DNA of 64,000 nucleotides from UBA6244 sp965140775 (GTDB taxonomy: Bacteria; Bacteroidota; Bacteroidia; Bacteroidales; F082): positions 3,286,001-3,350,000 of the forward strand of contig OZ223471.1 of assembly GCA_965140775.1 (NCBI GenBank). The letters run 5' to 3'. The notes beneath the pieces are model-generated. The model ran no database searches and was not told the origin of the DNA. It was given only the letters and a program-made list of their open reading frames with translations. Positions within the stretch are counted from its first letter, which is position 1, and every line of letters starts with the position of its first letter. Positions 43,653 to 52,007 of the stretch are shown one piece after another. The position numbers were made by a program, and so were the translations under genes.

Positions 43653-45062
43653 CTATTTTTTCTTCTCCAAATGTTTCAACAGTTCGGGTATCTGTTCAGT
43701 TACGATTTGTTTGCCAACAATTCGTTTGTCTTTGTCGAGTAAAAACATCACGGGGGTTCCGTGAATGTCGTATAAACCATGAAAATCAGGTGTTGCGCTA
43801 CGGGTACCATTCACGTTGATCCAATTAAGCTCTCTCTCCCTGATGGCCTTTTTCCACTTATCCATATCGCTGTCCACGCACACTGCATACACTTCAATGG
43901 GGTAAGTTTTGGCATCATAAAGTGGCTTGAGGGCATCAATTTCCACCTTACAATGTCCACAATTGTAGTCCCAGAACAAAATCAATGTGTATTCACTTTT
44001 TATCGAATACAATGCCTTGAGCTGCTCGGTGGTATCCATCAGTATCATGTTGGGCGCCACCTTCCCGATCAACAGCGGACGCAATACATCCACACGTTCT
44101 TTAATCATTTTAAGAACAGATTCGCTGGTAAAAAGGATTTGCTCCTGACTAAAATACCGGTCGTACAGATGCACCAAAATTTTGTCGAATCCCATGTACT
44201 TGGGATTTTGGTATTCTGCCATAAAATACCACATCAAGTAGCCTACCATTTCGCGCGATGGACGTGCTTTGGCAATGACCACATCGATGGCAGCAATCAC
44301 CGAATCGGGTTGCAAATAAACGGCCTTTTCAAAATACTCGTTTAGTTTATTGGCGATAACGGGCGTACGAATCAAACAGGAATCCTGCAAATCGAAATGA
44401 TCCCAAAAGTGGGTCTTATAATATTTGTATGCCTGGGTACTGTCGGAACTGTTCAACACACTGTCGGGCACCTTGACATCGCGCATGGCATTGAGCAACT
44501 TACCCACAAACAAATCCGGATATTGCTCTATGATCTGCAATTTGGCTTGAGTGGCTTTTTTATTTATGGAATCCACCTGTGCCCTTATGGCATTGTTGGC
44601 ATCCGACTTCAGATCGGTTGAATCGATTTGATCAATCAGCGCCCTTACTTTTTTGTAGGTTCTTTCATTGTCGGACATGAACTGAATAAAAACCTGATTT
44701 TCTTCCGAATCGAATGCTTCGAGGTTCAAAGCCGAACCTGACGTATCGGTCTTCATTTCAAAATGCTGGTCATCACCCACAATAAACTCAAACAACTTCA
44801 CTTTTCCGGGGGTAACGGCCATATAAATGCCGCCGGGGAGTTTTTTCTTTCCTTCAAACACAAATTTGCCCTTTTTCACCCGTGTGGCGGTATCCACCAA
44901 TTTTATTTTATCGCCATAATAGCAAGTCATCACCAAGGCGGTATCGGTACTTCCGGCAACGGTTACGGCTATCCGATAGTCGTCCTGCGCGCGGGATTCA
45001 TGAAATATTAAAAGGACAAACGAAAGTAGCAGGATCAATTTTGAAACAGAATAGTTTTTCAT
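43653..45062 (-). CDS. Exported thioredoxin-fold protein (TlpA/AhpC-TSA type with DUF4369-like N-terminus)
   Basis: The 469 residues begin with a signal peptide (about 1-25, ending RAQ). The N-terminal beta-rich part (about 27-115) fits the DUF4369 pattern seen in Bacteroidota thiol-disulfide proteins (DTALVMTCYYGDKIKLVDTA, then GKFVFEGKKKLPGGIYMAV). A helical middle (about 120-330) follows, then a thioredoxin fold with the redox motif C368-G-H-C371 (LFWDYNCGHCK) and the cis-Pro segment DIHGTPVMFLLD. It should act in the periplasm as a thiol-disulfide oxidoreductase or redox sensor. Such an enzyme beside a protein with ~100 Cys is suggestive but not proof of a link. Its 3' end abuts the repeat block. 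Confidence 0.85.
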   Translation of the reverse strand: MKNYSVSKLILLLSFVLLIFHESRAQDDYRIAVTVAGSTDTALVMTCYYGDKIKLVDTATRVKKGKFVFEGKKKLPGGIYMAVTPGKVKLFEFIVGDDQHFEMKTDTSGSALNLEAFDSEENQVFIQFMSDNERTYKKVRALIDQIDSTDLKSDANNAIRAQVDSINKKATQAKLQIIEQYPDLFVGKLLNAMRDVKVPDSVLNSSDSTQAYKYYKTHFWDHFDLQDSCLIRTPVIANKLNEYFEKAVYLQPDSVIAAIDVVIAKARPSREMVGYLMWYFMAEYQNPKYMGFDKILVHLYDRYFSQEQILFTSESVLKMIKERVDVLRPLLIGKVAPNMILMDTTEQLKALYSIKSEYTLILFWDYNCGHCKVEIDALKPLYDAKTYPIEVYAVCVDSDMDKWKKAIRERELNWINVNGTRSATPDFHGLYDIHGTPVMFLLDKDKRIVGKQIVTEQIPELLKHLEKKK

Positions 45063-45156
45063 GGGCGTAGTTTATCTCCGTTTTTAGTGTTAATTTTCAC
45101 TCATTTTTAAAAAAGTAACGGGGCGAAAAGTACCTACCCCGTTTTGATCAATTCTG

Positions 45157-45164
45157 CAAAATTA
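45157..45164 (-). promoter_or_regulatory. -7 promoter element for the thioredoxin-fold gene
   Basis: The minus strand reads TAATTTTG followed by C, an exact TAnnTTTG match 94 nt before the ATG. The predicted leader of about 85 nt contains an inverted repeat, ACGGGG (45118-45123) with CCCCGT (45137-45142). The -33 box is not at standard spacing. Confidence 0.5.
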
Positions 45165-45310
45165 TCAAGAAATCGAAGCCTTTTTTTGGCAAAAACAAAA
45201 AAAATGATAAAAAAATCAACTTTTTTTTTAAAACATGGTAGAATTTATCGTCAAAACTGTACACTATTTAATAGAGGGCAATACATTTATTAATTATTAA
45301 CATTTAAATC

Positions 45311-46555
45311 ATGAAAAAAACGATCTTCAAAACAACTCTGATCTTACTCTGTCTTTCATGGCTGAGTCCGATTCTGGCGCAAAACCAAATTGTGGGCACG
45401 GTAAATTACCACGACGACCCGAACGCACCGGTTCCGGCGGTAGTAATCGACCTGTTTGATATGAACAATAACCTGATTCAAACCACCACCACCAACGACA
45501 ATGGGGAATATGCTTTTGCCAACATCCCCAACGGAAGCTATTACATGGTGTCGTCCACGAGTTTGGATCCCGGACAAGTAACTTTACAGGATGCATTTCT
45601 GATTATGATGCATCTGTTTGGGCTTTACGACTTTACCGACTACGAATTTGCCGCCGCTGATGTGAACGGTAGCGGCACCATCACATGGAGCGATTATTTT
45701 ATGGTGCTCATCAACTACATCTTGCAAGGGCAACCTTTCCCCATCGGCGAGTGGCAGTTTCAATCGGTTCAAATTGATTTTAATTCACGTACCCTGGGCA
45801 CTACCGACACCGCCACCGTGTGGGCTACCGGCTCCGGTGATCTGGAAGGCATCTGGAACCCAACCGGTCGCTCGCTTGCATTGGTTTCAAGCAATGTAGC
45901 CGAAAGCATTACCCTGTCGAATGACATTCAACGCGTGGAAATTACGTCCAATTATCCTGAACTCATTTCAGGATTTAATCTCCACATTAACTATCCATCC
46001 AATCTGATGACCATCACCGGAGTGGAAGGACCCGACGACAACCTGAGCTATGCCATCGAAGACGGTTTGCTGAAAGTGATTTGGATGGACGAATCCGAAA
46101 ACGCCGGTTCACATGTATATGGAGATCACCTTTGTACGTTGTTGGTGAGTCAAAACAGCAAGGCTCCTGCAAGCGGTGTCGAAATAATGACCACCAACGA
46201 TGAGGGTATGGTGCTCAACAATCGCGGCGTGGCCGTGGAAGGTATTGAAATCAATTTGCCTGCCATTAAATCCGGTGAATTTAGCTCTTCCGTCGAAGCG
46301 GAGGTGTATCCCAATCCTGTTGTCAATCAACTCAACATCAACATCAGGACGAGCCGGGAAGAAGCAGCCACACTCACCATTTTCGACATTTCAGGAAGTA
46401 AGGTGCATCAATCCGATTGGGATTTGAATACGGGCGAAAATCAAGTAATCTCTATGGAGGCAAGTTACTTAACTCCCGGTACTTACACCTACCAAATTAC
46501 ATCCAACCATTCAAAAAATACCATTGCCTCTGGTCGTTTTTTCAAATCAAAATAG
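45311..46555 (+). CDS. T9SS type A secreted protein with dockerin-like and cohesin-like modules
   Basis: The 414 residues have a clear order. A signal peptide spans about 1-24 (ending ILAQ). A prealbumin-like/carboxypeptidase-regulatory fold (about 26-85) carries TTTNDNGEYAFANIPNGSYY. A dockerin-like segment (about 86-140) has one complete calcium loop, D117-V-N-G-S-G-T-I-T-W-S-D128, and one degenerate half. A cohesin-like beta domain covers about 203-315. A type A T9SS sorting domain follows from about residue 331 (AEVYPNPVVNQLNINI, ending FFKSK). The product is therefore exported and attached to or released from the outer surface through the T9SS. It ends in a strong terminator, so it is a single-gene unit. 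A partner for the dockerin-like module is unknown. Confidence 0.87.
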   Translation: MKKTIFKTTLILLCLSWLSPILAQNQIVGTVNYHDDPNAPVPAVVIDLFDMNNNLIQTTTTNDNGEYAFANIPNGSYYMVSSTSLDPGQVTLQDAFLIMMHLFGLYDFTDYEFAAADVNGSGTITWSDYFMVLINYILQGQPFPIGEWQFQSVQIDFNSRTLGTTDTATVWATGSGDLEGIWNPTGRSLALVSSNVAESITLSNDIQRVEITSNYPELISGFNLHINYPSNLMTITGVEGPDDNLSYAIEDGLLKVIWMDESENAGSHVYGDHLCTLLVSQNSKAPASGVEIMTTNDEGMVLNNRGVAVEGIEINLPAIKSGEFSSSVEAEVYPNPVVNQLNINIRTSREEAATLTIFDISGSKVHQSDWDLNTGENQVISMEASYLTPGTYTYQITSNHSKNTIASGRFFKSK

Positions 46556-46574
46556 TCCGAAAGACTATTTTAAA

Positions 46575-46608
46575 AGAGGGGAGCCTGATAGCAGACTCCC
46601 CTTTTTGT
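46575..46608 (+). terminator. Intrinsic terminator after the dockerin-like gene
   Basis: AGGGGAG (46577-46583) pairs with CTCCCCT (46596-46602) and is followed by a T-run. It lies about 20 nt past the stop codon. Confidence 0.85.
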
Positions 46609-46686
46609 TTGCAATCGTTATCAATTTGATCTCAAGTCCTTTAAACAATAATTTAATTATTTCCAGCGAATTAACGCCCCCCGGCC

Positions 46687-46716
46687 TTTGAAATCTGTTA
46701 GTGTTTGTTATTTTTG
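46687..46716 (+). promoter_or_regulatory. Bacteroidota promoter for the TPR-CHAT gene
   Basis: TTTG at 46687-46690 and TATTTTTG at 46709-46716, with an 18-nt spacer against the usual 19-21. The -7 box lies inside the longest open frame, which opens at GTG 46701. If this promoter is used, translation must start further downstream. Confidence 0.6.
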
Positions 46717-46763
46717 TGATCCAGAAAAAGGTAGGATTAAGGAAAATAGGAGCAGTACAGTTT

Positions 46764-49700
46764 GTGATCGTGTGTATTAGTCAGAAATTTTATCAGTATT
46801 TTAGCATTAAACTACTGATTATCTTTATTTTGTTTCCCATTTTGGGAAGGTCTTCAGGCGTGCCAAAAGACACACCCCACACATCCCTTGCTGCCAATTT
46901 AACCACACCCGCTTTTTTGCGCCTGGTACCGGAGAATCAAAACCGGCGCGCCAAAGAACTGATCCGTGCCATTGACTCGCTTGGCATCAACCAACAAGCC
47001 AAATCCGATAGTTTGTTGCGACTGCTTTTTAAATTTACCGAAAACAATGCCATTACCGACACGGCTCTACTTGGGGATATATTTCACCGGCAGGGGAAAT
47101 ATTTGTCTGACAATCAACAATATGACCAGGCACTACGTGCCTTCGACAAGAGTCTGCGCGCTAAAAGAAGCCTTCAAAATCCGGATAGCGCAAGTATTGC
47201 TCGCAGCGAAAACTACAAAGGAATAGCGCACCTGCGTCTCAACAACCTCGACAGTGCACTCATCTGGTACGACAGGGCGCAAAAAACCCTGAATAATGAT
47301 GAAAGATATAAGCGCGACATGCACGATATTTACCTCAACAAGGGTATTATTCACGCCATTTTGGGCAATTTCGACCTGGCATATATCTATTTTCAAAAAT
47401 CGTACGCCATCCTGCAAGACACTACCATGCAACAGGATAGCCTGATGGTGGCCATCTTTCATTCCAATTACGGACTGCTGGCAACCTATGTGGGCAAAAC
47501 AGAAGAAGCCAACCAGCACTACGACATTTCCGAAAAATATTACACCCGGCTCTGGGGCGATCAACATCCAACCATTGCCAAGCTGAATGTAAATAAAGGA
47601 ATGAATGCCTATTACAATTACGATTTTGCGAAAGCTACCCTATACACCCTTAAAGCGCTGGATATCTTCCTTAAAAACAAAGACTTCGACGAAAATGTAC
47701 CCAAATCGCTCTACAATCTGGGAGCCATTGCCCTGCTGACAAACGACTATGCCGGAGCGTTGGAGTACAGCCGGCGGGGACTGAGTTACAATCCCGATAA
47801 CGACATGCGTCTGTTGCTTACGCTGAACATGGCCAGCTCGTATCACCATCTCAATCAAAACCAAAAAGCAGACACCAACTACAGAAAAGCGCTCACCATG
47901 CTGCAACTTGACAACGTAAGCAAAACCCGTCCGGCAAAGGCGTACGAACAATATGCCAAGTTTCTTCTTTCGGTGGATGAAGCCGATTCCGGTTATGTGT
48001 ACCTGCGAAAAGCATTGGCCGAATCGAGAAAGCTGTACGGACCGGCCTCCGAAATGAACGGCACCCTGATTTCTACCATGGGCGATTATTTTCTGAACAA
48101 TAAAAACAATCCGGACTCTGCCTTGTTTTGGTACCGGTCGGCATTGGCCTTATGGAAAACCAACGATACAACAAATCTGGCCAATTTTAACAAAACACTT
48201 TTGGCACAAGCCCTTATCGGAGAGGCCATGTCGCTCAACCAACTCGCCATTCAATCGGGCAGTCATCAGTATTTATCCGAAAGTGAAGCCGCTTTTTCCA
48301 ATGTACTGAACCAAATGCATCACCTGTCGCTTACCTTGTCGTCGGAAAACAAGATGATTTTGTCCGACATGCTTAAACCCGTTTATCAGCAAGCCATCAG
48401 GGTAGAACACTTGTTGTATCAACAATCGGGAGATCCCGTACACATGGCTCAGGCTTTTGAGTTTAGCGAAAGTGCCAAATCAACGGCCTTGCTTGCCGCA
48501 GTAAACAATCAGTATGCACTTAAAACAGCCGATTTGCCTGATACTATATTCGAGTTGGAAAACCAACTGACAACCGAAATCACTACCATACAACGGATTT
48601 TGGCCGGGGAGAAAGAAAAAAAATCGCCCGACCAACGGAAGATCCCCTTTTATGAAAGCCGGCTGCTTTCGCTGATGAACCAACACGACAGCCTGATACT
48701 CGACATTGAAAAAAACTATAAAAAGTATTTTGAAATGAAGTATGGCAGCCAGGTGATCGGTGCAGAGCAAATTATGAAAAACCTGAGGAACGATGAAATT
48801 TTGGTGGAATATGAGTTCAGCGATTCCGTTTTATATCGCATAACGCTGAACAACCAACGAATACAATTCGACCAAACGCCCATCACCGAAGTCGATTTTC
48901 AGGCCATTACACGTCTGATTTCCATCAGGAATACGCGGGTTGAAGTGGAGAATTTCCAATCTTTTCATCAATTCCGAAGCGATGCACAACAGGTATATCA
49001 GTTGTTGCTGGGAAATCTTGATCTGGAAAACAACCACCAACACCTGACCATCGTTCCCGACGGTCTTCTGGGCTATTTACCCTTTGAATTGTTGTTGGAA
49101 TCCCCATCCACTTCCGACAGCATCAACTACCGCGACTTACCCTACGTGCTGAAAAATCATCCCATTGCCTACACACCATCCGCCACATTAAAGTACAATC
49201 CCTTTTTCAATCAACAAGATGGCACAGCCAACAGCCGGCTGCTTGCTTTCGCTCCCTCCTACCCTAAAAATCAAGCCGACATGGGCGATGATTCCTTACC
49301 TGTTCATTTAAACGACCTACCCTATGCCCGTAAGGAAGCCAACACCATCGGACAATTGATGGAGGGGGATGTTTTTACTGCCGACATGGCCACCAAGGCA
49401 AATTTTATGGCCGTATCCGAAGACTACGGCTTGCTACATTTGGCCATGCACACCCTCATCAACGACAGTTTGCCCATGATGAGCAAGCTGGTTTTTACTC
49501 CCAACACCGGCGACAGTATGCCGCCCTACCTGAATATCTACGAAATCTACGGCATGAACCTCCATGCCAAACAGGTTACTTTGAGTGCCTGCAATACCGG
49601 TACCGGAAAATTCAGCCGCGGTGAAGGCATCATGAGTTTGGCACGTGGTTTTATTTTTGCCGGCGTTCCCGCCATTGTGATGACCTTGTGGGAGGTGCAA

Positions 49701-49967
49701 GACGAGAGTGGTGCAGAGATCATGAAACAATACTATCAGTTGCTTGGCCAAGGACTTCCCAAAGACGAAGCCCTGCAACAAGCCAAAATTAAAGTACTGA
49801 TGGCCGCCAACATGGTAAAATCGCACCCCTACTACTGGTCAACTTACCTACTCTCAGGCGATACCTCCCCCATTGTTCCGAAATTCCACTTACCCTGGAC
49901 ATGGGTGATGGTCATTGTTTTTGGATTGGCACTCCTGTTTTTCAGACGAAAAAAGGGTAATGGGTGA
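46764..49967 (+). CDS. Membrane-anchored TPR-CHAT caspase-like protease
   Basis: The frame opens at GTG 46701 with no Met for the first ~190 codons. Because a promoter lies at 46687-46716, I place the start at an in-frame GTG, 46764 (1067 residues; 46770 is also possible). A hydrophobic stretch (FSIKLLIIFILFPILG) at about residues 14-30 is a signal anchor or signal peptide. Tetratricopeptide repeats fill about residues 90-480, and a helical linker follows. A CHAT domain (about 680-1025) has its dyad at H896 (LHLAMHTLI) and C943 (TLSACNTGTGKFSRGEG). A membrane helix (WVMVIVFGLALLFF) follows, then RRKK. The positive tail predicts that TPR and CHAT face the periplasm with the tail in the cytoplasm. 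No CRISPR or effector partner is adjacent. The last codons and stop lie in repeat sequence. Confidence 0.85.
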   Translation: MIVCISQKFYQYFSIKLLIIFILFPILGRSSGVPKDTPHTSLAANLTTPAFLRLVPENQNRRAKELIRAIDSLGINQQAKSDSLLRLLFKFTENNAITDTALLGDIFHRQGKYLSDNQQYDQALRAFDKSLRAKRSLQNPDSASIARSENYKGIAHLRLNNLDSALIWYDRAQKTLNNDERYKRDMHDIYLNKGIIHAILGNFDLAYIYFQKSYAILQDTTMQQDSLMVAIFHSNYGLLATYVGKTEEANQHYDISEKYYTRLWGDQHPTIAKLNVNKGMNAYYNYDFAKATLYTLKALDIFLKNKDFDENVPKSLYNLGAIALLTNDYAGALEYSRRGLSYNPDNDMRLLLTLNMASSYHHLNQNQKADTNYRKALTMLQLDNVSKTRPAKAYEQYAKFLLSVDEADSGYVYLRKALAESRKLYGPASEMNGTLISTMGDYFLNNKNNPDSALFWYRSALALWKTNDTTNLANFNKTLLAQALIGEAMSLNQLAIQSGSHQYLSESEAAFSNVLNQMHHLSLTLSSENKMILSDMLKPVYQQAIRVEHLLYQQSGDPVHMAQAFEFSESAKSTALLAAVNNQYALKTADLPDTIFELENQLTTEITTIQRILAGEKEKKSPDQRKIPFYESRLLSLMNQHDSLILDIEKNYKKYFEMKYGSQVIGAEQIMKNLRNDEILVEYEFSDSVLYRITLNNQRIQFDQTPITEVDFQAITRLISIRNTRVEVENFQSFHQFRSDAQQVYQLLLGNLDLENNHQHLTIVPDGLLGYLPFELLLESPSTSDSINYRDLPYVLKNHPIAYTPSATLKYNPFFNQQDGTANSRLLAFAPSYPKNQADMGDDSLPVHLNDLPYARKEANTIGQLMEGDVFTADMATKANFMAVSEDYGLLHLAMHTLINDSLPMMSKLVFTPNTGDSMPPYLNIYEIYGMNLHAKQVTLSACNTGTGKFSRGEGIMSLARGFIFAGVPAIVMTLWEVQDESGAEIMKQYYQLLGQGLPKDEALQQAKIKVLMAANMVKSHPYYWSTYLLSGDTSPIVPKFHLPWTWVMVIVFGLALLFFRRKKGNG

Positions 49968-50400
49968 ACGGTGATGGGTGAACAGTGATCCAACAGCCAA
50001 TAGCCAACTGCCTTTTTTCACCGCGAAGGCGCTAAGGACGCGGATAAAAGGAGAAGAGGTGAAGTGGTGAAGCGGAGAAGCCGAGAAGGGGTGAAGAGGT
50101 GAAGAGGTGAACAGTGATGGGTGAACGGTAATTAGCGAACATTGATCCAACAGCCAAGAGCCAACCGCCAATAGCCAATAGCCCCACCTGTCATATCGAA
50201 GGAGGAACGACTGAGATATCTCCCCGGAAAGAAAGCCCAAATCGATGACCCACCAGCGTGCAGGCTCTCTTGCTCAGGAGATTTCTCTGCGTTCTTTGCG
50301 TCTTTGCGGTGCATTTTTGCGGGTTTGTATTCACCGCAGAGTCGCTGAGGTCGCGGAGAAAAGGAGAGGAGGTGAAAGTGTGTTTTGCTTTTTTGTCATC
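49951..50400 (+). repeat. Dispersed intergenic repeat block, copy 2
   Basis: It begins with GGGTAATGGGTGAACGGTGA, which overlaps the last codons of the CHAT gene. It contains two ACCGCG(A)..GGCGCTAAGGACGCGG motifs (50018-50046 and a diverged one at 50331-50360). From 50115 to 50400 it closely matches 42503-42811 in the same orientation. No coding pattern is present. Confidence 0.85.
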
Positions 50401-50402
50401 CT

Positions 50403-51800
50403 GAGACCCAACACCCCCACACGACCAAACTTGATAAATCAATACACCTTAAGCCCACCCCTTGCCCTTCGCCTTTAGCCAAGGGCACAGGAGGTACAAG
50501 ATAAAAGAGCCAAGGAAAAAGTGACTAAGTGACGGAAGTGACAGTGATCGGTGAGATAAGAGCCAACCACCAGCAGCCATAGCCAACACAATGGTTATCA
50601 AAGGAAAAAAAGTATTTTTGGTATCAAAACTTCAAGCGTGGACGCTTGAAGCGGGGGTTATTCATTTGGTTCTTATCCACATCACAAAGAGAGGGCTTTA
50701 GCCCCAAACAATCACCAATAAAACAAACCATCCCCCACACGACCAAACTTGATAAATCAACACACCTTAAGCCCACCCCTTGCCCTTCGGCTTTAGCCAA
50801 GGGCACAGGAGGTACAAGATAAAAGAGCCAAGGAAAAAGTGACTAAGTGACGGAAGTGACAGTGATCGGTGAGCCAAGAGCCAACCACCAGCAGCTATAG
50901 CCAACACAATGGTTATCAAAGGAAAAAAAGTATTTTTGGTATCATAACTTCAAGCGTGGACGCTTGAAGCGGGGATTATTCATTTGGTTCTTATCCACAT
51001 CACAAAGAGGGGGCTTTAGCCCCAAACAATCACCAATAAAACAAACCACCCCCCACAGGACCAAACTTGATACACATCAATACACCTGAAGCCCACCCCT
51101 TGCCCTTCGCCTTTAGCCAAGGGCACAGGAGGTACAAGATAAAAGAGCCAAGGAAAAAGTGACTAAGTGACGGAAGTGACAGTGATCGGTGAGATAAGAG
51201 CCAACCACCAGAAGCCATAGCCAACACAATGGTTATCAAAGGAAAAAAGTATTTTTGGTATCATAACTTCAAGCGTGGACGCTTGAAGCGGGGATTATTC
51301 ATTTGGTTCTTATCCACATCACAAAGAGGGGGCTTTAGCCCCAACCAGTCACCAATAGAACAAACCACCCCCCACACGACCAAACTTGATAAATCAACAC
51401 ACCTGAAGCCCACCCCTTGCCCTTCGGCTTTAGCCAAGGGCACAGGAGGTACAAGATAAAAGAGCCAAGGAAAAAGTGACTAAGTGACGGAAGTGACAGT
51501 GATCGGTGAGCCAAGAGCCAACCACCAGCAGCTATAGCCAACACAATGGTTATCAAAGGAAAAAAAGTATTTTTGGTATCAAAACTTCAAGCATGGACGC
51601 TTGAAGCGGGGATTATTCATTTGGTTCTTATCCACATCACAAAGAGGGGGCTTTAGCCCCAAACAATCACCAATAAAACAAACCACCCCCCACACGACCA
51701 AACTTGATAAATCAACACACCTGAAGCCCACCCCTTGCCCTTCGGCTTTAGCCAAGGGCACAGGAGGTACAAGATAAAAGAGCCAAGTAAAAAGTCAATG
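50403..51800 (+). repeat. Tandem array of ~318-bp hairpin-bearing units (four-plus copies)
   Basis: Unit spacing can be measured on two landmarks. CTTCAAGCG/CGCTTGAAG begins at 50630, 50948, 51267 and 51585. GGGGGCTTTAGCCCC (first copy altered) begins at 50691, 51009, 51328 and 51646. Both give steps of 318, 319 and 318 bp. Each unit also carries the GCCCTTCGGCTTTAGCC...AAGGGC stem. The fourth CTTCAAGCG arm has a G-to-A change (GCATGG), a mutation in the loop/arm border. The array is in the same orientation as copy group 1. Short frames inside repeat from unit to unit and look like by-products. Confidence 0.92.
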
Positions 51801-52007
51801 CTATTCAGGCAACCTCATTTCTCTCACAGCCAACAGCCAACCACCTTTTTTCACCGCGGAGGCGCTAAGGACGCGGAGAAAAGGAGAAGAGGTGAAGTGG
51901 TGAACGATGATGGGTGAACAGTAATTCGCGAACATTGATCCAAGATTCAACCATCCTATATTCAGTATTTGACACATTGGCGGTAGGCAAAAAACTACCC
52001 GATGTTG
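51801..52007. other. Repeat remnant between the 318-bp array and the HHH gene
   Basis: Contains another TTCACCGCGGAGGCGCTAAG copy (51851-51880) and a GGTGAACGATGATGGGTGAAC stretch like the ends of the dispersed blocks, then about 50 bp of unique sequence. No gene is seen. Confidence 0.6.

Noticed and set aside
46764..49967. The CHAT protein as part of a type III-E (gRAMP/craspase) or gasdermin defence system.
   Set aside because: No CRISPR array, cas7-11-like gene, gasdermin or other effector is near, and the protein has membrane helices at both ends.
43124..51761. Short minus-strand frames of 60-83 codons (for example 43124-43357, 50624-50806, 51261-51443, 51579-51761) in the repeat blocks, which could be taken for a multicopy small protein.
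   Set aside because: They are identical only because the underlying DNA is repeated. They have no start signals, no promoter box and no coding bias, and the GGGGCTTTAGCCCC hairpin runs through them.
50403..51800. A CRISPR array or retron-like structure suggested by evenly spaced palindromes.
   Set aside because: The whole 318-bp unit is conserved, not a short repeat with unique spacers. No cas gene, reverse transcriptase or integrase is nearby.
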